Positions 11,026 to 21,829 of a stretch of 64,000 nt of DNA are shown piece after piece (position 1 is the first letter of the stretch; every line of letters begins with the position of its first letter). Source of the DNA: Zerene cesonia (taxonomy: Eukaryota; Arthropoda; Insecta; Lepidoptera; Pieridae); assembly GCF_012273895.1 (NCBI RefSeq), contig NC_052116.1, positions 1,860,001 to 1,924,000 of the forward strand, read 5' to 3'. A model generated the notes under the pieces. The model made no database searches. It had not been told where the DNA came from and saw only the letters and a list, made by a program, of their open reading frames with translations. The position numbers and the translations under genes were made by a program.

Positions 11026-11464
11026 CACTTAAAATCAATGTTGAATTGAGTCAGTCATGCGTCTCGATTCTTAATAATTGGATTGTCTTGGATCTTAATT
11101 AATCAAAAACACAGTCGATATAAAACACAGTGAGTATTTACACACAAAATACTGTGTAAGTAGCTATTGTGTAGGTAGAGAACATCATTTACTATGAGGG
11201 GAATTTAAAAAAATAAGGAAAAAATCATGTTACTTCAGATATTAAAAGAAAAAATCAAACTTTAACTACATATTCCATACATTAGGATAATAAAACAACA
11301 ATTACATATACATAAATTACTTTATTTCTCCTAAACAACTTAACATACTTTACAAGTTAACTTAATTACTTCACAAGCGTAACAAGATCAAATAAAAAGC
11401 GAGCTGCTAAAATGTACAAAACAAAGGCACTAGAATATATTAAAACAAAAAAACATTTAGTAGT

Positions 11465-14400
11465 CTAACTACCGCTAACAATATTATCCCTATTATCTAT
11501 GACCATATCTTGAATATGACCGTCTAAAGTTTGTCTATGGTCAGTCGGGTCTAAGTTAACTTCTCGTCTACCGTCAACTTCACATCGTTCGTTATTACTG
11601 TCTCGTCTATGGTCGGTGGCTTGTGACTGACTATCGTCCTGTCTATGGTCGTTGTGCTTATCGTCTGTGCCATCTTGTCTATGGTCTGTCGAGTACTGCC
11701 GTATAGTACCGGAGGTCGGCAGCGCCGGCGAGGAGGGTTGGCGCTCCTTGACGCGCGCCCTGTGGGCCGCCTTCAGTTCCAGCTCCACGCAGTGCTCGGC
11801 GAACATCAGCTGGAGCGGGGCGTACATGTGTGGGAGCAGGTCTAGGTCGCTCATTGTGATCTGCAAATAGTATTATGATTGTTAAAACAATACTTGCTTG
11901 TTTATTACTATGCTATAAGCGGTTAACTGCCTGCGAATACGCAGCCCGCATAAGGAAAGGATTGACGACAGGAAAGAAGAAATGGACTGGGAGGGGAAAA
12001 GAAACGGGACCTCGGCTCCCCACTCTTCTGTGGGAGTGCTGTACTTTTCCGGTGCGAGCTGGCCCACTTGAAGCTCGACTCCCACATAAAAAATCGTCCG
12101 ACCTAGACTAAATGGACTAAATTTAAATGAGACCACACAGGCACCAGCTTTCAAATTAATCATCAAAATAAGGTTCACCCAGTTGAAAAATTTAGAAAGT
12201 AACAAACTTAAAAACAAAATGCGAATCGATAACATCCGTCTTTTTGAAGTTGACTGAAAAAAATACGCACACTCGAAAAATAACCAATTATATTCTAAAC
12301 ATTTATTTTTCCTTTCTATTAGAGTATAGCGGTCCGCCCCGGATTCGCCCGTGATACCTATATCCTTCCTCAATAAATGAGCTATATAAAATTGAAAGAA
12401 TTTTTCAAATCGTACCAGTAGTTCCTGAGATAAGTGCGTTCAAACAAACAAACAAACTCTTCAGCTTTATAATATAAGTATAGATAATTCTTCACTAAAC
12501 TGGCTATTACCTACCGAACGCAATGCCAACACATGTCAAAATCCAAAGTCCAAATTCCAAATTCAAAATTTACGACGGGCGGTTATTCCCCCCACGCACC
12601 TGCATATTATCGAACGCGATGCCCACGCTCTTGTTGTCGTTCAGTATGTGGGCGTTGAGGCGCGGCAGCCGCGCGTAGCGCTGGCTGAAGTGCGTGAGCA
12701 GCGTGTACCGCGCGGCCATGGCGCGGCCCACCTCTATGGCCTGCGACGTGGTGGAGTGCATCTTGACGCGCGCCTCGTCCGCCAGCTCGTCCTCCATCGT
12801 CGCCTCGTGGATTAGGAGCGTCGAGTTTTGTCCTGTAAATTGATAATTAATTGATACGATATGTTTATTATTATGTAACTAGCTGTTCGCCTCGACTTCG
12901 CCTGTGGTACATGTCACTCAGTGAATTTGAAGCTTTCCAATGGTGAAAGAATTTTCGAAATCGGTCCAGCGTTTTTACAAAATAAAAAAGTTTCCTTAAT
13001 GTACATATGCAAAAGTTTCCTCTTTATAATATTAATGTAGATAATGCAACATTACAAACATACAATACTGAAAAAGTTTCCCCTTCATAATGTTAATGTA
13101 GATAAGTATAGATTAGTGTAGTTTTGTGTAAATTAGTGTAGATAAGTGTAGATAGCGCTCCCCTCACCGATCTTGACCAGCTCGTCGCACGGTATGGTGT
13201 CCCCCGAGTAGGTGATCTTGTGCGCGTCGGGCAGGCACACGGCGACGCCGAACGCGTTGGGGCAGTGCGCCACGTGGCACGTGGCCAGCCGCTCCACGCC
13301 CAGCGACGCCAGCGCCGCTGACGTCATCTCGCCCTGACTTGACTGCTTCGTTTCCGTCTACGGGTAATTTTACATTACTATAGCGCCCATAAAAAGGTGG
13401 AGTCCCGTGCCCCCTAGTGGGGTATGGGGCATATGACGTACATCTGTTTCTGTGATCGATTTGCTTTCATTGCGGGTCTCGATACATTGAATTACTATAG
13501 TGGCCATAAGAAGGTGGAGTCCCGTGCCCCCTAGTGGGGTATGGGGCATATGATGGTATGGGGCATTGCCATACTTTTAGGTTATTATTTTCCGAGTGCA
13601 TATAGCATCTGCCAATTCGTTAAGTCCTTATTCACTTACAATATTTTAATTGAGTGCTAATATGTACTCAACCTAGATACTAACATGTACTAGTAGGATT
13701 TTTAGAGCCTAATAAGGATATTTCATAGCTCATAATAAGCTTACAGTAAGGATATTATATTTATTAATAGAAAAGGTTTTTTTTTATTAAAACAAAATAA
13801 TATAATAAAATTGATATAAGCAATACGATGAGTTAAGGACTATAAAATCCCAACAACAAAACTCAAGTCCAAAGTGTCCCCTATGTCTTACATGTATATC
13901 TGCTATTATCACGTGTAGCTGGCGCTTGCTTATTCACTTACCAAGTTCTGATTGGGTATCAAGGTGAACTCTCCCCGTATGCTCTCAAACTGCTGGTCAT
14001 ACTTGGAGAGCCATGTCACGATCTGTCCAGGCGCGAGCAGGTACAGCGGCTGGGCTAGAGACTCGGCCTCCGAGTCCGAGACCTCATCTAGGGCTTCACG
14101 ACGAGCTTGGAGTACACCGATTAGGCCTAGGAAGGAAAAATTTGGTTCCACTTATATACTATATTAGCGGCCGGCCCCGGCTTTTCTTGTAACATCCTCG
14201 TCAATAGAGGTTTGGAAAGGGATGAAAAAAGTATTGACGAGAGGAATAAAAGAAGAAAGGGCTGGGAAGGGTAAGATATGGCCCCCCACTCACCGAACGA
14301 AACACTGCAGCAGATGAGCCTTAGCAAAAACGTTTAAAAAATATTAGCCGAATTGTTAGAGCCGTTCTCGAGTTTTCGCTTAGCAACATGTTTGCAGATT

Positions 14401-17400
14401 TATTTTTATTAATATACACAAATGCAACTCCGGATCTGTCCGTGTAGATATTTTTTTCAGCTTTTACAATGTTAAAAAATGTTGTAAAAAAATATTACAT
14501 ACCAATGTGATGGTCAGCGTGCAGATGCGATATATAAATGGCTTTCAAAGTTCTAAGGAAGGCGTTCACGCGCTTCGGTCCGTAGAAACGCACGAGTTGA
14601 CCAAAAGTTCCCTCTCCGCAGTCTAGAAGCATTGAGCGTTGTTCACTGAAAAAAAAAATATACTCTATACTCATATTATAAATGCGGATATGTGTTTGTC
14701 TGTCCTTCTTTAATTTAATATAACTTTATAGTACGATTTTTGCCTGTCTGGATTTAGTTAAGAGGCTAGAGTACAGCAATAGTATAGTAGTAGGATACTT
14801 TTTACTGCAGTGAAACATTCTATACCTATGTGTATTTCATTAGTCCACACGAGCGATTTTCGGAGCGTGTGGAGGCGGCTAGTTATATATTGGCTCTTTT
14901 AAAAAAAACTATTATTTAATAATAGTTAAAAGGCTAGAGTACAAAAAAACTATAATTTAATAATAGTTTTTTTTTTAAAGAGCCAATATATAACTAGCCG
15001 CCTCCGCTAAGAAAAAAGTAAACCGCCTACAAACTGTCAAAAATTTTTCTGCAACCACACGTGACACACCAAATTAAAAAAGAAGGATTAACAAAATCGG
15101 TTCATACAGCACAATAAATTATGAGGTAACAAAACAGTCGAAAAGCTAAGCATAATTCATCAAAATCATTATTATACACTACCGGTCCGCACCGTCTTCG
15201 TCCGTGTACTTATATAGCCTATAACCTTTTTCAATAAATGGGTTATCTAACACTGAAAGAACTTTTCAAATCCGAGCGTCCAAACAAACAAACTCTTCAG
15301 CTTTATAATATTAGTATAGATTACTCACTCAATTTGCAGCACAATGGCGCTAGTGTTCCTAGTCTTGCTCGGTATACACGACCCGGTACCCAGGAACACC
15401 ACCTTCGGATACTCTTTGGCGTCGGTCTTGGCGTAGCGCATCGTGTCCACGAGCCTCCTGAACTGTTCCAGACTTGGCACGAAGCCGTCCACGTCCATCG
15501 TTTCTTGGATGTAGTCCTGGATGTGCAGTTTCGGCTCTGCTGATCTGTTTTTCAATGGAATATAACAATAAACTTCAATGTTATGGTTAGATAAGGTTTA
15601 AGTCAAAACGATAGAATTACAAACATACTGTGAAATTTAAATTCTAGTTCTATATCACTTGTGGCATATTACAAAATATATTTCAACGATTTTTTTTATA
15701 CTTATGATTGGAAACTGAATAACAAACTTAAGTATTGACTAACCGTATGTTTGTAGAAACTTATATGCATATAATTATGAATGGGTAAAATCTAGAGGTA
15801 ATGAAATAGAAGATTACGATAACTTATTAGCTTGCAATTGGAATAAAAGATGAATTTTATGTGTTTAATTAATCGGTTTCTTTGAAAAACACCCTGAATT
15901 CAAGTAGATAAGAAAGACCCCCCTCCCCCCTTTTAACGAACAGGTGGCATTTGGTTAATTTGTATAGGTCCATGTCACTACCCCATATTCTAATGATTAC
16001 AATGGACACTTCGTATGTAAAAATATGGTCAACGAATAGAGTGATGAGTTCAGAGACTTCGAGACTTTATAGCCACATACGTACACGAAAAGCACTACCG
16101 CCTTTTTTTCAATTCGGCTAACCAACCTGTCCAGCTGGCGCTTGGGCCGCAGGTGGAACACGGTGAGCGTCCTGGCGGCGAGCAGCTCGAGGCGGCCCGC
16201 GTCGGGCGCCGGCGCGCCGTCGCCGTGCGCCGGCGCATCCATGTTGATGATCGTCTGGAACTGCGCCAGCGCGATCTATGCGTTTAGTGCGGGTTAACCG
16301 ACACCGGTCTGTACATGTAACTACAGCGTCCGAAAGCTATGAAGCGACTAATGAAATTTTTCAATTAAACTTAATTATTCTTTTCTACAAAATAGTCCGA
16401 CGTCCCTTGGAAGGGCAACAAAAAAAAAAGGCAACACTTCAAATTCTATAATTATTTAGTTTAGTTCTTTAGTTTTAAAGACAAGGAAAGAAGAAAATTA
16501 TTGACTTCTTAAATTTATTAACAAAAATATATATAGTATTTAAAAATACGACAATTATTCCATAAAACTCAAGAATAACATGTAACCTGAATTCCAATCT
16601 TCCCATAAAAAATAAGCGCAGGCATCAAAGCAGTTCTGTAAATCAGGCTAGAAGGACCATTAACATAGGAAAAAAGTTTTAACTACTTATGTAATGTTAA
16701 TAAAGACAGAACTGTATGTGTTATATGGGTTAATTAATGATTCAATTTATAAATTCATTTGAAAGTTCTAGTATGATAATGTTAAAGTTATATATTAATT
16801 CGTTAAATAACATAATAAGCACAGGTAGTGCTATATTTTTATAGCAGTACAGTGCGCATAAAAAGTAATGTTTATTTTGAGCTATTTATGGTAAAATTAA
16901 AAAAAAAACTTATTTCCTTATCATGAACAAATACACCCCACCAACCTTATTCTTCAGCTCCTCCAAGCCCTTCAGCCGTATGGGGCTGCTCGTCTTCGGC
17001 AGCGGCGGATGGGCGTTCCACACAGCGGGCACACTGAGGTCCTTCAGCAGCGGGAATATATCCGGGTCCAGCAGGTGCAGCTTGTGCTGCGTCCTGTGCA
17101 CCGCCTCCGAGCCAAGGCACGAGTTCATCGAGTTCAGTATGAGATGGCGGGTCGTGGGGCCGAACAGGGCCATGAACGATTGGTAACTGGGAAATGATAA
17201 AGGTAGTGTTTTCAATTTCGTTTTTATAGGTGACCATCTGATGTGATGAAATTTGGTATATAGTCAGGGTATGAGCTGACTTGGGTGATATAGGATACTT
17301 TTTATACCGATTAAAGGCTCTCTTGGGATTAAATCTTGAAATCCAGGCGGATCCGGGACGGGACGAGAGTCTAGTAATTACATAAATTAGTGCCAAGGAA

Positions 17401-20400
17401 CTCACACAGGATGGTTGAACACGTGAGGCGGAGTGTAATGCACTACAACCGCTGGAATGTTCTCTTGTGGATTACTTCCGTCGTCAAAATGCGCGGCGAA
17501 TTCATCTTCCTTTAGATAACTGATGTCTGGTACTTCTAGAACTTTAAGGAAAATACTCTAGTTATTATTATTTATCTCTTATTGGACATAGATTAATGAG
17601 TAAGAAATTTGATAAGAGAATATTCAAAAAGAGAAATTATTAAGAGGAGATGAATAAATTCCTCTGGTTTTTGTTTTACGATAAAATATGACTATAAACA
17701 ATTAAAATTTATTTTCATTAATATTAATTGAAATGATAACCACCTAAGCAGATATCTTGTATTTTCTATATGTAGCAAGACAAACAAATAGGAACAATGT
17801 GAAATATCTAGATGGAACAAAGAACTTTTACAAAATTGGTAACAAAAGTTTTCTTACCGATAAAAACTGGTCCAGGGTCATCAGGAGTCTTCACATCTTT
17901 AGACAACACAAGCCTCCCATCAGGCAAAACCACATCTTGCCCGCTCTTTAATTGGCCAAGCAGTGGACCTGGCTTCACGCCTAACTCCACACACTTCTCC
18001 AAATCTAGTGTACCCAGCCGTTTCTGTAATATAAAAGGAGATTATAATTATTACTGGAAGTTTTAAAGATGGAAGGTTTTCTTTTCATTCCACATTGAGC
18101 TTCAAAAAGCATAATTTTTTAATCTATATATATTAAAATGAATCCCTTTTTCCCTTGGTCAAGCCATCGCGCATCAATAGCTGGATCTATTTCAAAAATT
18201 CTTTCACCATTAGAAAGCTGCAATTACATAGGCTATATGTGTATCACGGGTGAAATCGGGGTGAACATGTAGTATGAGATAAAAAAACATATCAAAAGAA
18301 ATATTACAGAAAAGCATTAATTAAATTAATCTAATATCACATACCTTTAATGTACAAATATATGCAACTGTATTTGTTGTGCCTAGCTTATTTAAATTAT
18401 GCATTACTTTTTCTGCCTTCTTCTTCATAGCTTCTGAAAATACACATACATTTTGTAAGTTTTAGTTCAAAATTCTGAACAAGTAAATTACTAAATTAAA
18501 TATTTAAAACCCCACACACTACACTCTGTTGACCATCTCGGAATTTGTTATACTGTAAAGTATTTTATTAGTCATACACTTTTATATGATACATCTACAC
18601 CAACAATACACCATTATTGGTGGCAACTATCATTGACTGATTTGCACCTAACATAGCTTAAATGTGTCTGATTCAAGTTTTAAATAAAATAAATCAATAT
18701 TGGTACATCCGATAGGGTTCTATAGAAGCATAAAATAACACACACAATATAGCATCCCATCGTTTTTGTGTTAGTTGTTACAATAATATTTTCTTACCTT
18801 TTTCAAAAGTGGACCTAGTTTTGTGTTTAAGATTCCTATTTTTACTGTTGTCTGCATTTTTGTGATCAGATTTCGATCGGTAGTAATCCGTGTCATCGTG
18901 AATGAATTCCTCAAATTCTTGATCTATTGCTTCTACTTTCGGTGAATCTAGTTTAGGTTTTTTGGCAGCTGGTTTCATTTCGGAACTAAGCAAATTATCT
19001 TGAGGACCACTAAAACATAAAAACTGCATCATTATAAATTTTATTCAACACTACATAGTATGAGGCAACAAACCAAGGTCTTTAAAACTACACAACAGAT
19101 TTTGATGGTCTTTTTTAATAGATAGATTGATTGGTTTGAAGAGGAAGGATTATTTGCATAATAACATCCTTTAAACTACTCCAAATTTATAGATTAAAAT
19201 TTTGATTTGAAAAGGCGCACATAAGATAAGTATAATGTAAAAAGCTAGCATAAAATAAGATCATATACAACAATGGCAATCATACACAATGGCAAGGTTT
19301 AGTTAGTACAGATTAACTTTTATGCAACTTTATTTTAAATCATCATCATCATCATCATCAGCCCATATATGTTCCCACTGCTGGGACACAGGCCTCCTAT
19401 GAGGGTTCAGGCCATAATCCACCACGCTGGCCAAGTGCGGGTTGGCAGATGTCACATGTCGTCAAACTTTTTGATTCTCGGACATGCCGGTTTCCTCACG
19501 ATGTTTTCCTTCACCGTTTTAAGCAGTAGTGATGTTATCAACATGCACAGATAAATTGAAAAATCAATTTATTTCCTGCACGCTCGTCCGGTCTCGAACC
19601 CCGCCCTATCGATTTTAAAGTCTGAGGTTCTCACCACTGAGCCACCACTGCTCTAAATTATATTACTATTTATTTTAAATAAATGATTTAAAATAAAACT
19701 ATTAAAGTTCCAATACTTACAGTAATACATATTTAACTGACATGACATTATCTTCAAAATCTTCTGATGGACTGCATTTAGCCATAGTAACATTTAAATC
19801 TTTCATTATTACAAATCTTTTTGTTGCATTGTACAATTCATCCTGAAATAGAAATTCTTCATTGAAATTTTTGTAATTCAAGATAATTTAAAAGCATTTT
19901 TTTTATATTACACAGCACAATACAAAATTACAGTTTTCTTTTTGTTAATTAATGCTATATCACATTAGATAAAATTTGAACTAGGAGTCACTTTTAATTA
20001 ATATATAAGCACTTTTAATCTAACAGAGTATCATATAATTAGCTTTTTGATTGGTTTTTACCAGTAATACTCCACAGGAAGGTATTAGAAAGAAAGAAAG
20101 AGTAATAATAAAATGAAGAAATCATTAGTTTCTAGGCTAACTTTAAATAATACCTGACGTATACTACATTAAACACTCACTTCCCTCTAAGTATTGTGCA
20201 TTGCTATTATGCTATCCTTATTCTTACCAATCCTTCAGGACCATGCAATGTAATATTAGGAACTCCGACATCTTGCAGGGTGAGGGACAAACCAGGTAGA
20301 CCTCCCACATTCTTCCAGGTCTTGCTAGTGATGAAGATGTGATCCAACCTGGATAACTTCACTTTGTGCTCGTGTGCAAGTCTCTGACTGCATTCTCCAC

Positions 20401-21091
20401 AGTTAAACAAATATCTAGAAATAATGTTACATAATAAATGACACTGCTTTGTTTGTTTATTTTATATCTAAAATATAATATCATTCATACTGTATGTAAA
20501 TCAGGGTGCTTTAATGATCTGTGACCTATGTACAAATATTTATTATCAAAAAACTGTACTCTCTTCAAATCATCAGAACTAGACCAAATTTAAATGAGAT
20601 AACATAGCACAGCTTCAAAAAATAAAAAATATCGGTTCACAATGTATAAAGTTATGAGGTAACAAACACAATAAACATATGTTTGAATTGATAACCTCCT
20701 CCTTTTTTTGAAGTCAGTTGTCAAGGCACCTTATTAAAGAAAACTAGTAAATCATTTGGTAAAAACTAAGTTACTACATCAAATGTAATGTTATGTTTAG
20801 TAAACAATATTTATGTTCGTACCTTTTCTGGTCTGTAAATAAATATAGTGTGTTGGGTGCTCCGCGAGCCCCGGAACCCAATACTTGTAAATATATTGTG
20901 CTTGGGCCATATTTTTCCCCCTTTTTGGTAAGTTTTAGCCGTTGACGCTGGACTTCAGCTGTTTTTGTAGGGTTTGATTTCGACATGTTGGCTAAAAGAT
21001 CCAGCAGTCGGTTATGACTATTATTAGAGTAAAAATATTTATATAAATTACATCTAACTACTTTCCTGAACAAGCTAAGTTTACCGTTCAT
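11465..21091 (-). CDS. RNaseZ: Long-form ribonuclease Z (tRNA 3'-processing endoribonuclease, ELAC2)
   Basis: Zinc phosphodiesterase that cuts the 3' trailer from precursor tRNAs in nucleus and mitochondria. Exons: 21091-20823, 20414-20228, 19842-19721, 19009-18798, 18433-18345, 18023-17858, 17535-17406, 17186-16946, 16275-16127, 15544-15329, 14645-14503, 14126-13942, 13357-13168, 12832-12600, 11860-11465; phases agree throughout (2928 nt, about 975 aa). The N-half has [11 protein letters not shown] and RYLFNCGE of the degenerate amino domain. The linker is acidic/Lys-rich with a nuclear-signal-like AAKKPKL. The catalytic half has [27 protein letters not shown], the metal motif SHLHADHH (about 634-640), SGDT and LLIHEAT. 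The first 35 residues are basic and presequence-like; Met36 could start a shorter form. The last exon carries an unusual DHRQ-rich tail. Confidence 0.95.
11900..12095 (+). repeat. Repeat family A copy
   Basis: Purine-rich GGAAAGGATTGACGACAGGA through GGGAGTGC...CCGGTGCGAGCTGGCCCA, ending CTCGACTCCCACA. It lies in the last RNaseZ intron, directly downstream (plus sense) of the final exon. Confidence 0.75.
12110..12490 (-). repeat. Two adjacent LINE-tail-like repeats
   Basis: 12110-12260 reads, in plus sense, AATTTAAATGAGACCACACA to CATCCGTCTTTTTGAAGTTG (family D, also 20580-20735, 34543-34725 and 53795-53945). 12330-12485 is a second type ending AACTCTTCAGCTTTATAATA (family E, also 15183-15325, 25225-25345 and 57228-57322). 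Confidence 0.6.
12878..13167 (+). repeat. LINE-tail fragment running into a degenerate tandem repeat beside an RNaseZ splice donor
   Basis: 12878-13035 starts AACTAGCTGTTCGCCTCGAC and ends TTTATAATATTAATGTAGAT. That end is repeated, then decays into a tandem (AGTGTAGATA-like) array reaching about 13153. The donor of the exon ending at 13168 follows within 15 bp. Confidence 0.6.
13376..13566 (+). repeat. Imperfect tandem duplication, period about 115 bp
   Basis: The block AAGGTGGAGTCCCGTGCCCC plus CTAGTGGGGTATGGGGCATATGA occurs at about 13395-13436 and 13512-13553, preceded each time by TACTATAG...CCATAA. It lies in the RNaseZ intron upstream of the exon at 13168-13357. Confidence 0.8.
14165..14330 (+). 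repeat. Repeat family A copy (diverged)
   Basis: Contains AAAGTATTGACGAGAGGAAT, AAGGGCTGGGAAGGGTAAGA and CCCCCCACTCACCGAACGAA in the family A order, with the head lost. Confidence 0.6.
14871..15005. repeat. Near-perfect fold-back, arms about 62 bp
   Basis: GGAGGCGGCTAGTTATATAT at 14871 is mirrored by ATATATAACTAGCCGCCTCC ending at 15005. The arms are separated only by AAGGCTAGAGTAC. A relative of that spacer (GTTAAGAGGCTAGAGTAC) lies at 14758-14775, just outside. Located in an RNaseZ intron. Confidence 0.9.
15183..15325 (+). repeat. LINE-tail-like repeat (family E)
   Basis: GGTCCGCACCGTCTTCGTCC through CAAACTCTTCAGCTTTATAA and TATTAGTATAGAT. It ends 3 bp from the RNaseZ exon end at 15329, so the element abuts the splice donor. 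Confidence 0.65.
18120..18265 (+). repeat. LINE-tail-like repeat
   Basis: CCTTGGTCAAGCCATCGCGC, then ATTCTTTCACCATTAGAAAG and TATCACGGGTGAAATCGGGG. A shorter relative is at about 22380-22480 in LMTK intron 2. Confidence 0.5.
19336..19655 (-). repeat. tRNA-headed SINE (family C), full length, reverse
   Basis: Plus sense starts (ATC)n AGCCCATATATGTTCCCACTG and ends GAGCCACCACTGCTC. Read on the minus strand, this is the head AGCAGTGGTGGCTCAGTGGT with B-box GGTTCGAGACC, then the body and a (TGA)n tail. Located between RNaseZ exons at 19009 and 19721. Confidence 0.85.
20580..20735 (-). repeat. LINE-tail-like repeat (family D), reverse
   Basis: CCAAATTTAAATGAGATAAC to GATAACCTCCTCCTTTTTTT plus GAAGTCAGTTG. 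Same unit as 34543-34725 on the other strand. Confidence 0.7.
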
Positions 21092-21829
21092 GTGTTCAGA
21101 GGTTATTTTTTTACTTTTAGCATTAGTTTACGAGCATTCCTTGAAAATCTTTATTCAAATTTTAGTTTTCAGCTGTTTAGCATAATTTTATCTTATTTTA
21201 TATGTAATTACTTTAATATTTTAGTGTAACATTTGCACATTTTTAGATTTAGAACAACTGTTTTTCCGCAAACTGTTGAAAGCCGATGTTTTTTTCTTTG
21301 ACATTGATTGATTAATTTTTTAAATTGGATCATAGCATTGAACATAGGTACAAGCTTGTATAATATTATCTTATATAAAATATGATTCACTAATAATTAT
21401 TTATGTTCTTGTAGTATTTAATTTCATAATCATTATTCCTTAAATAATTTAGAAATCACGTACCGAACCAAGTAAATAATAAATTGTTACCAGTTTTAAA
21501 ATTGCATATCTAAGACAGATATATGTAATTCATTCGAAGAATGCAACACTGAAATCGAAAAATGGCGTTCTGTACAGCTGTGGGTTGCGCAATTTATATG
21601 TAAATGTTTGTGAAAAGCTTATTCAATAAAAATAATAAACGTATAATTAATAATCTGAAATCTGAAAATGTTCTTTTCACATGAGTTAAACCGTCAGTAT
21701 TGTGTAGTGTTCTAGTATTTTTCGTAAGTGCATATCTGTCATGGACCGTCTATTTTTTGTGTTGTGGTGATGTATTGGAATAATAAATAATGAAACGAAA
21801 AATAATACGGCTGTGCAAATAATGATAAA
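21092..21829. promoter_or_regulatory. Head-to-head intergenic region between RNaseZ (-) and LMTK (+)
   Basis: 738 bp separate the two start codons, so both 5' UTRs and any shared promoter must lie here. It is strongly AT-rich with no CpG-dense block. I could not pick out convincing core promoter elements, and 5' non-coding exons further away cannot be excluded. Confidence 0.5.
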
